A stretch of 48,774 bases of DNA from contig JAOPYK010000025.1 in assembly GCA_025964695.1 (NCBI GenBank), positions 1 through 48,774 of the forward strand, read 5' to 3'. Below the pieces are notes generated by a model. It did no database searches, had not been told where the DNA came from, and saw only the letters and a list, made by a program, of their open reading frames with translations. The position numbers were made by a program, and so were the translations under genes. The stretch comes from Streptosporangiaceae bacterium. GTDB lineage: Bacteria > Actinomycetota > Actinomycetes > Streptosporangiales > Streptosporangiaceae. Of the stretch, positions 8,635 through 17,213 are shown one piece after another; the stretch's first letter is position 1; each line of letters opens with the position of its first letter.

Positions 8635-9762
8635 GTGACCCTCACATTCACCGACGAGCAGGAGGAACTGCGCGCGTCGCTGCGCCGCTTCCTCGCCGAA
8701 AAGTCGCCGAGCGCGGCGGTACGGCGCGCGATGGAGTCCGAGGAGGGCCACGACCCCGAGGTGTGGCGCCAGATGGCCGAACAGCTCGGGCTCCAGGGGA
8801 TCGCCATCGCGGAGGAGCACGGCGGCGCGGGCTTCGGGCCGGTGGAACTCGGCATCGTCCTGGAGGAGATGGGCCGCACGCTGCTGCCCGCCCCCTTCTT
8901 CGCGACCGTCGCGCTGGCCGGCCAGGCACTGACCGCCAGCGGAGACGAGGACGCCCGCGCACGGTGGCTGCCGGGCATCGCGGACGGTTCGCTGACCGCG
9001 ACGCTGGCGGTCAGCGAGGAGAGCGGGTCATGGAGCCTGGACGACGTGGCGGCCACGGCCGTGCGGGCCGGAGACGGCTGGGCCGTGTCGGGATGCAAGA
9101 TGTTCGTCGTCGACGGGGACTCCGCCGATCTCCTTCTGGTCGTCGCCCGGGCCGGTGACGGGCTGGGGCTGTTCGCGGTCGAGGGCGGTGCGGACGGGGT
9201 CACCAGGACCCGGCTGGACACCCTGGACCCGACCCGCCGGCTGGGGCGCGTCGAACTGACGGCGGCCCCGGCGGTGCCCGTCGGCACTCCGGGCGACTCC
9301 CGCGCCTTCCTCCAGCGGGCCCTCGATCTAGCCGTCGTGGCACTCGCCGCCGAGCAGGTGGGCGGCGCCGCGGCCTGCCTGGACCTGGCCGTGGAGTACG
9401 CAAAGATCCGCGTGCAGTTCGGCCGGCCGATCGGATCCTTCCAAGCGATCAAGCACAAGTGCGCCGACATGCTGCTGGAGGTGGAGTCGGCCCGGTCGGC
9501 CGCCTACCACGCTGCATCGGTGGCCGCCGCTCCGCCCGGCGACGACACCGGCGAGCTGCCCGTGGCCGCCGCGCTGGCCGGCGCGTACTGCTCGGTGGCG
9601 TACACCCACGCGGCCAAGGAGAACGTCCAGATCCACGGGGGCATCGGCTACACATGGGAGCACGACGCCCATCTCTACCTCAAGCGGGCCAAGTCCGCCG
9701 AGCTGCTGCTCGGCGCCCCGGTGCGCCACCGGGCGCGCCTCGCGGACCTCGTCGGGATCTGA
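8635..9762 (+). CDS. Acyl-CoA dehydrogenase, beta-type (non-catalytic) subunit
   Basis: About 375 residues with the three acyl-CoA dehydrogenase domains. The FAD/dimer motifs RVQFGRPIGSFQAIKHKCAD and QIHGGIGYTWEHD are clear. No Glu is found at either known catalytic-base position (helix G or the MCAD E376 site), as in the FadE28-like partner subunits of alpha2beta2 steroid acyl-CoA dehydrogenases. GTG 8635 is chosen because GGAGGAG is four bases upstream; an upstream GTG at 8581 gives an atypical leader. It lies 10 bases before a catalytic-type partner gene, so the two probably form one heteromeric FAD enzyme. Confidence 0.9.
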   Translation: MTLTFTDEQEELRASLRRFLAEKSPSAAVRRAMESEEGHDPEVWRQMAEQLGLQGIAIAEEHGGAGFGPVELGIVLEEMGRTLLPAPFFATVALAGQALTASGDEDARARWLPGIADGSLTATLAVSEESGSWSLDDVAATAVRAGDGWAVSGCKMFVVDGDSADLLLVVARAGDGLGLFAVEGGADGVTRTRLDTLDPTRRLGRVELTAAPAVPVGTPGDSRAFLQRALDLAVVALAAEQVGGAAACLDLAVEYAKIRVQFGRPIGSFQAIKHKCADMLLEVESARSAAYHAASVAAAPPGDDTGELPVAAALAGAYCSVAYTHAAKENVQIHGGIGYTWEHDAHLYLKRAKSAELLLGAPVRHRARLADLVGI

Positions 9763-9772
9763 GGGAGACGTC

Positions 9773-10951
9773 ATGACGCTGCGGCAACAGACCGTCGAGA
9801 CCGACGAGGAGTTCCGTGCCCGCCTGCGGGAGTTCCTGGTGGACAACCACCCCGGGCGACCCCCCAAAGTGGCGGCCGAGCGGTCGGCCTGGCAGAAGCA
9901 GTGGGCCGCCACCCTCTACGACGCCGGCTACGCGGGGCCGAGCTGGCCGCGCGAGTACGGCGGGATGGAGCTCAGCTTCGCCCACCAGGTGATCTACCAG
10001 GAGGAGGTGGCCAAGGCCCGTGTTCCCGGGCAGCTCGGCACCGGCCTGGGCATCGCCGCACCGACGATCATCAAGTACGGGAGCCCGGAGCAGAAGGAGC
10101 GCTTCCTGCGGCCGATGCTCCGCGGCGACGAGGTGTGGGCGCAGGGCTACTCCGAGCCCGAGGCGGGCTCCGACCTGCCCTCGCTGCGCACCACCGCGCG
10201 GCGGGAGGGCGACCACTACGTCGTCAACGGGCAGAAGGCGTGGAACACCCACGCCGACGTGGCCGACATCCTGTTCACCCTGGTGCGCACCGGGCCGCCC
10301 GAGTCGCGGCAGTCCGGCATCAGCTACCTGTTGATCGACCTGCACGCCCCGGGCGTCACCGTCCGTCCGCTCCGGGACCTGACCGGGGGCGCGGACTTCA
10401 CCGAGATCTTCCTCGAGGACGTCCTGGTGCCGGTGTTCAACCGGATCGGGGAGGAGAACGGCGGCTGGCCGCTCGTCCGTACCAGCCTGGGACACGAGCG
10501 GGCCGCGGGCGCCGCCAACCAGGCGGCGATGTACCGGCGCGTCCTCGACGAGCTGATCGCGCTGGCCCACGAGCGCGGCGCGACGGCAGACCCCCTGGTC
10601 CGGGACCGGCTCGCCGACTTCGAGATCCGTGTCCGGATCATGCGCTACAACGGGATGCGCACCATCTCCGACATCCTCGCCCGGGGCGAGCCGGGCGCGG
10701 CGTCCTCGATCTCACGGCTCTTCATCACCGCCTTCGAGCAGGACCTGCACGAGTTCGCGGTGGACATGCTCGGCGGGTACGGCGTCCTCGGCCGCAAGGA
10801 TCCGCATGCCGTCCAGCGCGGCCGGTGGGTGTGGGGCTTCCTGCGGACCCGGGCGTCGACGATCGGAGCGGGCACATCAGAGATCCAGCGCAACACGGTG
10901 GCGGAGCAGATCCTCGGGTTGCCACGGGACGCCGGGATGCCGCCCCGGTGA
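9773..10951 (+). CDS. Acyl-CoA dehydrogenase, alpha-type (catalytic) subunit
   Basis: 392 residues, FadE29-like. The FAD-binding region shows WAQGYSEPEAGSDL and VNGQKAWNT, and the end shows TIGAGTSEIQRNTVAEQ. The residue at the MCAD E376 position is not acidic; the Glu of LGHERAAGAANQ in helix G is the probable base, as in isovaleryl- and long-chain acyl-CoA dehydrogenases. ATG 9773 follows GGGAG. It is translationally close to the beta-type gene (10-base gap) and overlaps the thioesterase start by four bases. It likely introduces the alpha,beta double bond into a bulky acyl-CoA. Confidence 0.92.
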   Translation: MTLRQQTVETDEEFRARLREFLVDNHPGRPPKVAAERSAWQKQWAATLYDAGYAGPSWPREYGGMELSFAHQVIYQEEVAKARVPGQLGTGLGIAAPTIIKYGSPEQKERFLRPMLRGDEVWAQGYSEPEAGSDLPSLRTTARREGDHYVVNGQKAWNTHADVADILFTLVRTGPPESRQSGISYLLIDLHAPGVTVRPLRDLTGGADFTEIFLEDVLVPVFNRIGEENGGWPLVRTSLGHERAAGAANQAAMYRRVLDELIALAHERGATADPLVRDRLADFEIRVRIMRYNGMRTISDILARGEPGAASSISRLFITAFEQDLHEFAVDMLGGYGVLGRKDPHAVQRGRWVWGFLRTRASTIGAGTSEIQRNTVAEQILGLPRDAGMPPR

Positions 10952-11748
10952 GTCCGGCGCAGACGGCCGTCGGGCCGGCTCCGACCGTGCTCGATCTACT
11001 GACCCTCGAGGAACTCGATCGAGATCTTTACCGGGCGACCACGGTGCTGGACGAGCCGTTCCCGTTGTACGGCGGTCAGGTCGCGGCGCAGGCACTGATG
11101 GCCGCGGGGCGCACCGTACCGCCGGACCGGGTGCCGCACTCTCTGCACGGTTACTACCTGCGAGGTGGCGACGCCGGCCGCCCGACGATCCTGCGGGTCG
11201 ACCGCGACCGGGACGGCCGGTCCTTCTCGGCCCGGCGGGTCGTGGCGGTGCAAGGAGGCGAGGTCATCTTCAACATGTCGGCCTCGTTCCACGCGCCCGC
11301 GCCGGGGCTGGACCGGCAGGCGGAACCGGCCCCCCGGACGACGCCGCCGGAGGACCTCGGGGAAATCGAGATGCCGCGGCTGCTGTCGATGGAGAGCCGG
11401 GTGACGCCGCAGCCGTACGCGGGGGTGGAGTGGCCGACGCGCTTCTGGTCACGCTGTATGGCGGATCTGCCCGATGACGACCTTGTGCACGCCTGTGTGC
11501 TGACCTACCTGTCCGACATCTCCAGCGGGCTCGTGGCCATGCACGAGGACACCGCGCGTTCGGGGTCGAGTCTCGACCACGCGGTGTGGTTCCACCGCCG
11601 GGCGAGGCTCGACGAGTGGGTGCTGATGGACCTGGTCCCGCACACGGTGGCGGCCGGTCGCGGCTGGTACACCGGAACGGTCCACGACGCCGGCGGCGCG
11701 CTGGTCGCCAGCCTCACCCAGGAGGCGCTGTTCCGGTCGCCCCGGTGA
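10948..11748 (+). CDS. TesB-type acyl-CoA thioesterase
   Basis: About 266 residues in the double hot-dog TesB family, hydrolysing an acyl-CoA to acid and CoA. The N-half has PLYGGQVAAQALMAAGRTVP and HSLHGYYLRGGD. The C-half has SLDHAVWFHR and SLTQEALFR, carrying the Asp and Gln of the family catalytic triad. The GTG start overlaps the stop of the dehydrogenase gene (GTGA), indicating translational coupling. It probably recycles CoA or releases an end product of the preceding dehydrogenase. A GC-rich hairpin follows. Confidence 0.9.
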   Translation: MSPAQTAVGPAPTVLDLLTLEELDRDLYRATTVLDEPFPLYGGQVAAQALMAAGRTVPPDRVPHSLHGYYLRGGDAGRPTILRVDRDRDGRSFSARRVVAVQGGEVIFNMSASFHAPAPGLDRQAEPAPRTTPPEDLGEIEMPRLLSMESRVTPQPYAGVEWPTRFWSRCMADLPDDDLVHACVLTYLSDISSGLVAMHEDTARSGSSLDHAVWFHRRARLDEWVLMDLVPHTVAAGRGWYTGTVHDAGGALVASLTQEALFRSPR

Positions 11749-11754
11749 CCGGCT

Positions 11755-11771
11755 CCCCGGGCGTGCCGGGG
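11755..11771. terminator. GC hairpin between convergent genes
   Basis: CCCCGG-GCGTG-CCGGGG, a perfect 6-bp stem with a 5-base loop, lies between the thioesterase stop and the convergent synthetase stop. There is no U tract. It could act on both sides. Confidence 0.45.
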
Positions 11772-11799
11772 CGCCTCCCCGGCCAGGCCCTGCGGCGGT

Positions 11800-13320
11800 T
11801 CAGGCGCCGTGCTCCTCGCGGACGCGTCGGCGCAGGAGCTTGCCGGTAGGCAGCCGTGGCAGCTCCTCCACGAAAACGATGGACCGGGGCAGCTTGAACC
11901 CCGCCAGCTTCGCACGGCAGTGGCCGAGCAGCCGCTGCGCGAGCTCGTCGTCCGGCCGCTGCCCGGCGGCGGGCTGCACGACGGCCCTGACCGACTGGCC
12001 CATCTCGGGGTCCGGTACGCCGATCACGGCTACGTCGGCTACGGCGGAGTGCATGATGAGGGCTTCCTCCACCTCGGCGGGGTAGATGTTCACTCCGCCG
12101 GAGATGATGAGGTCGGTTCGCCGGTCGGCCAGGTAGAGGTAGCCCTCCTCGTCGACGCGGCCCAGATCGCCGAGGGTGGACCAGCCGCGGTCGTTGTACG
12201 CCTGGGCCGTCTTGTCCGGGTCGTTGTGGTACACGAAGGCGCCGCCGCCTTCGAAGTAGATCGTGCCGACCTCGCCCGCAGGGAGTTCTGCGCCGTCGTC
12301 GCCGACGATGTGCAGTGCCCCGAGGGCGGGCCGGCCCACGGAGCCGGGATGGGCCAGCCACTCCGGCGAGGTGATCGTGGTCATCCCGCCGCCCTCGCTG
12401 CCGGCGTAGAACTCCAGCACCTTGGGGCCCAGCCAGTCGATCATCTGCTCCTTGACCTCGACCGGGCATGGGGCCGCGGCGTGCACGACGACCTCCAGGC
12501 TGGACAGGTCGAAGGCGAGCCGCTGCTCCCGTGGCAGCTTCAGCATGCGCACGAACATCGTGGGGACGAACTGCACGTGCGTGACGCGGTGCCGTTCGAT
12601 CGCCCGTAGGCACTCCAGCGGATCGAATCGCTCCATCAGCACGACGGTCCCGCCGTTGCGCTGTGCCCCGAGGGACCAGCCGATCGGCGCCGCGTGGTAG
12701 AGCGGGGCCGGGCACAGGTACACCGAGTCGCCGGTGAACCCGAACGCCGATGCCATGAGGTGGTCGATCGTCAGGCCGGTGCCGAACGGCGGGAACCCAT
12801 GGCCGGGCCGGATCCCCTTGGGCATGCCGGTGGTGCCGGAGGAGTAGAAGAAGTAGACGCCCTCCACCTCGTCCGCAATCGGATCGGAGTCCGCGGATCC
12901 CAGCACCTGCTCGTAGCGGGTGAACCCGTCGTGCGCGCCGCCCACGAGCACCGCGGTGGACAGGGCCGGTGATCGGGAGACCACCCGGGCGGCGAGGCCG
13001 GCGAGCCGCTCCGAGGTGAACAGCACCCGGGCGCCGCTGTCTCCGGTGACGTACGCGGTCTCGTCCTCGGTCAGATGCCAGTTGACCGGCGTGTAGTACA
13101 GCCCGCTGCGCTGGGCGCCCCACGCCACCTCGAGGAACTCCGGGCGGTTGTCCATGAGCAACGCGATGTGGTCCTCCGGGCGCAGGCCCTGACGGCGGAG
13201 CCACCCGGAGATCCCGCGGCTGCGCCGGTCCAGCTCGGCGAAGGTCGTGATCCGGCCGTCGTCCGACATGACGATCGCCGGCTTGTCCGGCGTCCTGCCC
13301 GCGATCTCGCTGAGATGCAC
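11800..13320 (-). CDS. AMP-dependent acyl-CoA synthetase (FadD-like)
   Basis: About 506 residues, a class I adenylate-forming enzyme making acyl-CoA from acid, ATP and CoA. Motifs in order: FYSSGTTGMPKG (phosphate loop), FYAGSEGGGMTT (A5), TLGDLGRVDEEGYLYLADRR (A8 region), LPTGKLLRRRVREEH (A10, catalytic Lys near the end). The start is uncertain: GTG 13320 has GGAGG four bases upstream, while GTG 13347 lacks a ribosome site. The N-terminus HLSEIAGRTPDKPAI is typical of the family. It lies downstream of the SnoaL-like gene in the same operon. The substrate is unknown. Confidence 0.9.
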   Translation of the reverse strand: MHLSEIAGRTPDKPAIVMSDDGRITTFAELDRRSRGISGWLRRQGLRPEDHIALLMDNRPEFLEVAWGAQRSGLYYTPVNWHLTEDETAYVTGDSGARVLFTSERLAGLAARVVSRSPALSTAVLVGGAHDGFTRYEQVLGSADSDPIADEVEGVYFFYSSGTTGMPKGIRPGHGFPPFGTGLTIDHLMASAFGFTGDSVYLCPAPLYHAAPIGWSLGAQRNGGTVVLMERFDPLECLRAIERHRVTHVQFVPTMFVRMLKLPREQRLAFDLSSLEVVVHAAAPCPVEVKEQMIDWLGPKVLEFYAGSEGGGMTTITSPEWLAHPGSVGRPALGALHIVGDDGAELPAGEVGTIYFEGGGAFVYHNDPDKTAQAYNDRGWSTLGDLGRVDEEGYLYLADRRTDLIISGGVNIYPAEVEEALIMHSAVADVAVIGVPDPEMGQSVRAVVQPAAGQRPDDELAQRLLGHCRAKLAGFKLPRSIVFVEELPRLPTGKLLRRRVREEHGA

Positions 13321-13372
13321 CCGTCCTCCGTCCTCACGGCGCTCCACAGGGCCGCCGTGTGTGATGGTCCGC

Positions 13373-13810
13373 TCATGCCAGAGGGGAGACCTCCGCAGCG
13401 GCGTCCACGCCCACGAGGCGATGGGCGATCAGCCACCGTTCGCCCACCGGGACCAGGACGTCCCGGTACCGGCCCCAATGATCGGGGCCGTCCGCCGTCA
13501 GCACCAGGAAGTATGCCGACGTACGGGCCCGCTGCGGGGTGAGCTCGTCGAAGCGCAGATTGGTGACGAAGTGCCGGACGAACCCGGGACGGCCGTCCGC
13601 CGGCGCCGCGGAGCCGCGCTCGACCGCACCGGTCAGCATCGCGACAATGGCGCCCCTGCCCTCGGCCGGCTCGCGACCCTTGATCTCGAGCACTCCGTCC
13701 GCGGTGAAGCACTCAGCCAGCCGCGCGACCTGGCCCCGGTCGCCGGAGTGGGTGTACGCCGCCACCGTGTCCCGGATCAGCTCCCGCGCGACCTGCTCCC
13801 AGCTTTCCAC
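13373..13810 (-). CDS. SnoaL-like (NTF2-fold) protein
   Basis: About 145 residues with the cone-shaped SnoaL/NTF2 pattern: an N-terminal helix (WEQVARELIRDTVAAY), a segment RLAECFTADGVLEIKGRE, a central RHFVTNLRFDE strand and a final GERWLIAHRLVGVD strand. Members act as small-molecule isomerases, hydratases or binding proteins; ketosteroid isomerase shares the fold. GTG 13810 is preceded by GGAAGG at nine bases. It is the first gene of the minus-strand operon with the synthetase, divergent from the crotonase gene across a GTATAC operator. The precise role is unknown. Confidence 0.75.
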   Translation of the reverse strand: MESWEQVARELIRDTVAAYTHSGDRGQVARLAECFTADGVLEIKGREPAEGRGAIVAMLTGAVERGSAAPADGRPGFVRHFVTNLRFDELTPQRARTSAYFLVLTADGPDHWGRYRDVLVPVGERWLIAHRLVGVDAAAEVSPLA

Positions 13811-13873
13811 GCCGTGCCGCCTTCCAGATGATCGCGTTCGCCGACCATATCGCGAGCTCACGACCAAGTTAAC

Positions 13874-13885
13874 TCAGTATACTCT
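13874..13885. promoter_or_regulatory. Operator candidate TCAGTATACTCT in a divergent promoter
   Basis: It matches 10 of 12 positions of the palindrome at 8567-8578 and contains the full AGTATACT core. It lies between the divergent SnoaL-like and crotonase genes, 64 bases from one start and 66 from the other, so one regulator could control both operons. Confidence 0.55.
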
Positions 13886-13950
13886 GTGGGTCGGTGATGT
13901 CCGGACAAGGCGGTACGCGCCCCGTACCGTCGGCAGAGGTGGAGTAATCC

Positions 13951-14445
13951 GTGGAACAGGTGACGGACGTCCGGGTGACGCGGGAGCGCCCCGGCGTCGT
14001 CAGGATCGAGATGTCCCGGCCCGGCAAGCTCAACGCGATGAACGCGTCGATGGTAGAGCGGCTGCACCGGGCGCTGGGCGAGGCGGGCGCGGACCCCGAC
14101 TGCCGGGTCGTGGTGCTGACCGGGGCCGGCCGCGGGTTCTGCGCCGGCCTGGATCTGGACGGCTATGGAGAGTCCGGGGACCCGGCCGGCGGCCCGGTTC
14201 AGCGTGGGCTGGCCACGCAGCGGCACATCGCCTCCCTTGTCCAGCGCATCCGCCGGCTGCCTCAGCCGGTGATCGCGGCCGTCAACGGACCGGCCACAGG
14301 TGGCGGCCTCGCGCTCGTCCTCGCCGCCGACCTGCGGCTGGCCGCCACCACCTCGGTGTTCGCGGTGTCATTCATCCGGGTGGGATTCTCCGAGGCGATG
14401 TCGGCCTTCCGTGATCGCCGGCCACCGGAGTACCACGGCACATGA
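13951..14445 (+). CDS. Crotonase-family protein with an internal deletion
   Basis: Only 164 residues against the usual 255-265. Residues 1-145 are a normal enoyl-CoA hydratase N-terminus (MSRPGKLNAMN, GFCAGLDLDGYG, GPATGGGLALVLAADL). After VSFIRVG the sequence jumps to SEAMSAFRDRRPPEY, which looks like the normal end of the family. About 90 residues of the C-terminal trimerisation and active-site region are therefore missing, in frame. The usual first catalytic Glu is also replaced (GGGLAL). GTG 13951 follows GGAG at six bases. It heads an operon with a dehydrogenase and a synthetase. It is probably inactive as a hydratase, unless the loss is an assembly artefact. Confidence 0.75.
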   Translation: MEQVTDVRVTRERPGVVRIEMSRPGKLNAMNASMVERLHRALGEAGADPDCRVVVLTGAGRGFCAGLDLDGYGESGDPAGGPVQRGLATQRHIASLVQRIRRLPQPVIAAVNGPATGGGLALVLAADLRLAATTSVFAVSFIRVGFSEAMSAFRDRRPPEYHGT

Positions 14446-14505
14446 CCCGGCACATGATCAGAACAACAGGCGCCGTCCCCTGGACGGCCGTCGAACGGAG
14501 GCGCG

Positions 14506-15636
14506 ATGAGCGTGCAGGCCGATGAACGCCCGGACACCGGGCAGGGTGAGGCGGCCGCCGAGCTGCGCGGGTACCTGCGGGCCGTGGTGCCGGGGTACCG
14601 GGCCAAGTGGGGCGAGACCCGGTCGTTCGAGGCCGACCTGGCCTGGCAGCGCCTGCTCGCCGACGGCGGCTGGGCCGCTCCGTCCTGGCCGGTCTGGGCG
14701 GGCGGCCGCGGGCTCGGGGTCGTCGATCGCGTGCAGTGCGACGCGGAACTCGCCGCGGTGGACGCGCCCATGCCGGCCGGCGTCCTGGGCCTGAACAACG
14801 TCGGACCCGCGCTCATCCTGTTCGGCTCCGAGGAGCAGCGCGGATCCCTGTCCCGGATCCTGACCGGCGAGGAGATCTGGAGCCAGGGCTTCAGCGAACC
14901 GGGGGCGGGCAGCGACCTGGCCGCGCTGAGCACCCGGGCCGAACCGGACGGCGACGGTTTCCTGGTCAACGGCCAGAAGGTCTGGACCACGTCGGGCATG
15001 CAGGCCACCCACTGCATGCTGCTGGTCCGCACCGACCCCGAGGCTCCCAAGCACAAGGGGATCTCCGTACTGCTCGTGCCACTGGACACTCCGGGAATCG
15101 AGCGCCGGCCGCTACGTCAGCTGACGGGGGAAGCGGAATTCGCCGAGATCTTCTTCACCGATGTCCGGGTGCCGCGCACGGCCCTGCTCGGCCCGCTGCA
15201 CGACGGCTGGCGGGTGACGATGAAGACACTCGGCTACGAGCGCTCGGGCGTCATCTCGCTGGCCGGCAGCCTGCAGCGGGACGTCGAGCGGCTGGTCCAG
15301 GAGCTGCGCATCGACGACCCCCTGTTGCGGGACGAGATGGTGCGGCGCTGGATGGACGCCCGCCTCACCGGACTGCTGGGCGCCCGCGCCCTGGCCGCGC
15401 TCGGCGACGGCGGCGAGCCCGGCGCCGCCCAGTCCGTCATCAAGCTGAGCTGGAGCCTGGCCACCGCGGAACTGGGGGAGACCCTCATGCGCGTGCGAGG
15501 CGCCGCCGGCCTGCTCGCCGGTGACCCGGCCGTACACCGGTTCCTGCGCAGCCGGTCGGCAACCATCGCCGCAGGCACCACTGAGGTCATGAAGGATCTC
15601 CTCGCCGAGCGGGTGCTCGGCCTGCCGAAGGGCTGA
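14506..15636 (+). CDS. Acyl-CoA dehydrogenase, alpha-type
   Basis: 376 residues. Motifs: IWSQGFSEPGAGSDLAAL, VNGQKVWTTSGMQ, PKHKGISVLLVPLDTPGI and ATIAAGTTEVMKDLLAERVLG. The helix-G Glu in GYERSGVIS is the probable catalytic base; the MCAD-type position is Ala. ATG 14506 follows GGAGG. It lies 60 bases after the deleted crotonase gene and 4 bases before the synthetase gene. Unlike the other catalytic-type dehydrogenases here, it has no beta-type partner beside it. Confidence 0.92.
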   Translation: MSVQADERPDTGQGEAAAELRGYLRAVVPGYRAKWGETRSFEADLAWQRLLADGGWAAPSWPVWAGGRGLGVVDRVQCDAELAAVDAPMPAGVLGLNNVGPALILFGSEEQRGSLSRILTGEEIWSQGFSEPGAGSDLAALSTRAEPDGDGFLVNGQKVWTTSGMQATHCMLLVRTDPEAPKHKGISVLLVPLDTPGIERRPLRQLTGEAEFAEIFFTDVRVPRTALLGPLHDGWRVTMKTLGYERSGVISLAGSLQRDVERLVQELRIDDPLLRDEMVRRWMDARLTGLLGARALAALGDGGEPGAAQSVIKLSWSLATAELGETLMRVRGAAGLLAGDPAVHRFLRSRSATIAAGTTEVMKDLLAERVLGLPKG

Positions 15637-15640
15637 GACG

Positions 15641-17206
15641 ATGCCGACGCACCGCACCGCAGGGGCCTGCACCCTGGCCGAGGCGATCCTGGACGGGGCA
15701 CGGCGGCATGAGACGACACCCGTCACCGTCGCCAGCCTCGTCCGACCGTCCGTCGCCTCCCTGGGTGAGCTGGCCGGCGACGCGCGACGCGTCGCCGGAG
15801 CGCTGCAGAGCCTCGGGGTGGGACCGGGCGACGTCGTCGCGGTCCAGCTGCCGAACTGGTACGAGGGCGCGGTGGCCCAGGCGGCGGTCGTCCTCTGCGG
15901 GGCGGTGCTGCTGCCGGTGGTGCAGATCTACGGCCCGCGCGAGCTGGGCTTCATCCTGCGGCAGTCCCGCGCCGTCGCCCTGGTCATCCCCGGTGAGTGG
16001 CGCGGCCGCGACCACCCCGGAATGGTGCGGGCGAGCGGGGCGCTGCCCGATCTCAAAGCGGTCGTGGTCGTCGACGAGCACGCCCCCGAGGGCATGCTGA
16101 CCTGGGCGGAGCTGACCGCCTGGGCGGCAGGGCCGTACACGCGGCCTCGGCAGGACCCCGGGGACCTCGCCATGCTCGTCTACACCTCGGGCACCACGGC
16201 CGACCCCAAGGGGGTTCGGCACACCCACGCCTCCCTGCTCGCGGAGATCCACTCACCGGTGAGCATCCGGTCCGCGGGCCCGGACACCACCCATCTGGCG
16301 CTCTTCCCCTCCGGGCACGTCGCCGGGCTGCTCGGGCTGCTCCGCATCCTCGTGCACGGCACGCCGACCGTGATCATGGATGCCTGGGACACCGCACGGG
16401 CGGCGGCGCTGATCGACGAACACCGGGTCACCTGGAGCGTCGGTGCTCCGGTGCACCTCGCCGGGCTGCTCGACGCACGCGACGGTGGCACCGCGCGGCT
16501 GTCCAGCCTGCGGGAGTTCATGGTCGGCGCGGCCGGCGTCCCGCCCGCGCTGGTGTACCGCGCCGACGCGGCCGGCCTGGCCGCCTACCGCTGTTACGGC
16601 TCCAGCGAGCATCCGACCATCAGCTCCGGGGAGCCCGGCGATCCCCTGGTCAAGCGGGCCACCACCGACGGGCGAGTGATCGGCGGCAGTGAGGTCCGGC
16701 TGGTGGACGACGCCGGCCGGGACGTGCCGGAGGGTGCGGAGGGCGAGATCGTCAGCCGCGGTGGCGAACTGTTCGCCGGATACGCCGACCGAGCGCTGGA
16801 CCAGGCGGCGTTCCTGCCCGGCCGGTGGTTCCGCACTGGCGACATCGGCCGGCTGGACGGCGACGGGTACCTCACGGTCACCGACCGCAAGAAGGACATC
16901 ATCGTCCGGGGCGGCGAGAACATCTCCGCCAAGGAGGTGGAGGACGTGCTGGCTCTGCATCCCCGGGTGGCCGAGGTCGCCGCCGTGGCCCTGCCGGACG
17001 AGCGGTACGGCGAGCGGGTGTGCGCCGTCGTGGTCATGCGGGACGGCGGGGGCCTGGACGTCGCGGAGGTCGGCGTGCACTTCGCCGCCGCCGGGGTCGC
17101 CCGGCACAAGACCCCCGAACGGGTCGTCGTGGTCGAGGAGCTGCCCCGCACGGCGGCCGGGAAGGTACAGAAGTACCTGCTCCGCGACCGCCTGGCCGGA
17201 GGATGA
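15641..17206 (+). CDS. AMP-dependent acyl-CoA synthetase (FadD-like)
   Basis: 521 residues, class I adenylate-forming enzyme. Motifs: LVYTSGTTADPKGVRHTHA (phosphate loop), YRCYGSSEHPTISSG (A5, with SSEH in place of the usual TE), RTGDIGRLDGDGYLTVTDRK (A8 region), RTAAGKVQKYLLRDRL (A10 with catalytic Lys). The SSEH variant is typical of cyclohexanecarboxylate- and FadD3-like ligases, which suggests an alicyclic or steroid-derived acid, but this is a weak inference. ATG 15641 sits 4 bases after the dehydrogenase stop. It converges with the double GntR gene with only 7 bases between stops. Confidence 0.9.
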   Translation: MPTHRTAGACTLAEAILDGARRHETTPVTVASLVRPSVASLGELAGDARRVAGALQSLGVGPGDVVAVQLPNWYEGAVAQAAVVLCGAVLLPVVQIYGPRELGFILRQSRAVALVIPGEWRGRDHPGMVRASGALPDLKAVVVVDEHAPEGMLTWAELTAWAAGPYTRPRQDPGDLAMLVYTSGTTADPKGVRHTHASLLAEIHSPVSIRSAGPDTTHLALFPSGHVAGLLGLLRILVHGTPTVIMDAWDTARAAALIDEHRVTWSVGAPVHLAGLLDARDGGTARLSSLREFMVGAAGVPPALVYRADAAGLAAYRCYGSSEHPTISSGEPGDPLVKRATTDGRVIGGSEVRLVDDAGRDVPEGAEGEIVSRGGELFAGYADRALDQAAFLPGRWFRTGDIGRLDGDGYLTVTDRKKDIIVRGGENISAKEVEDVLALHPRVAEVAAVALPDERYGERVCAVVVMRDGGGLDVAEVGVHFAAAGVARHKTPERVVVVEELPRTAAGKVQKYLLRDRLAGG

Positions 17207-17213
17207 CCGGTCT

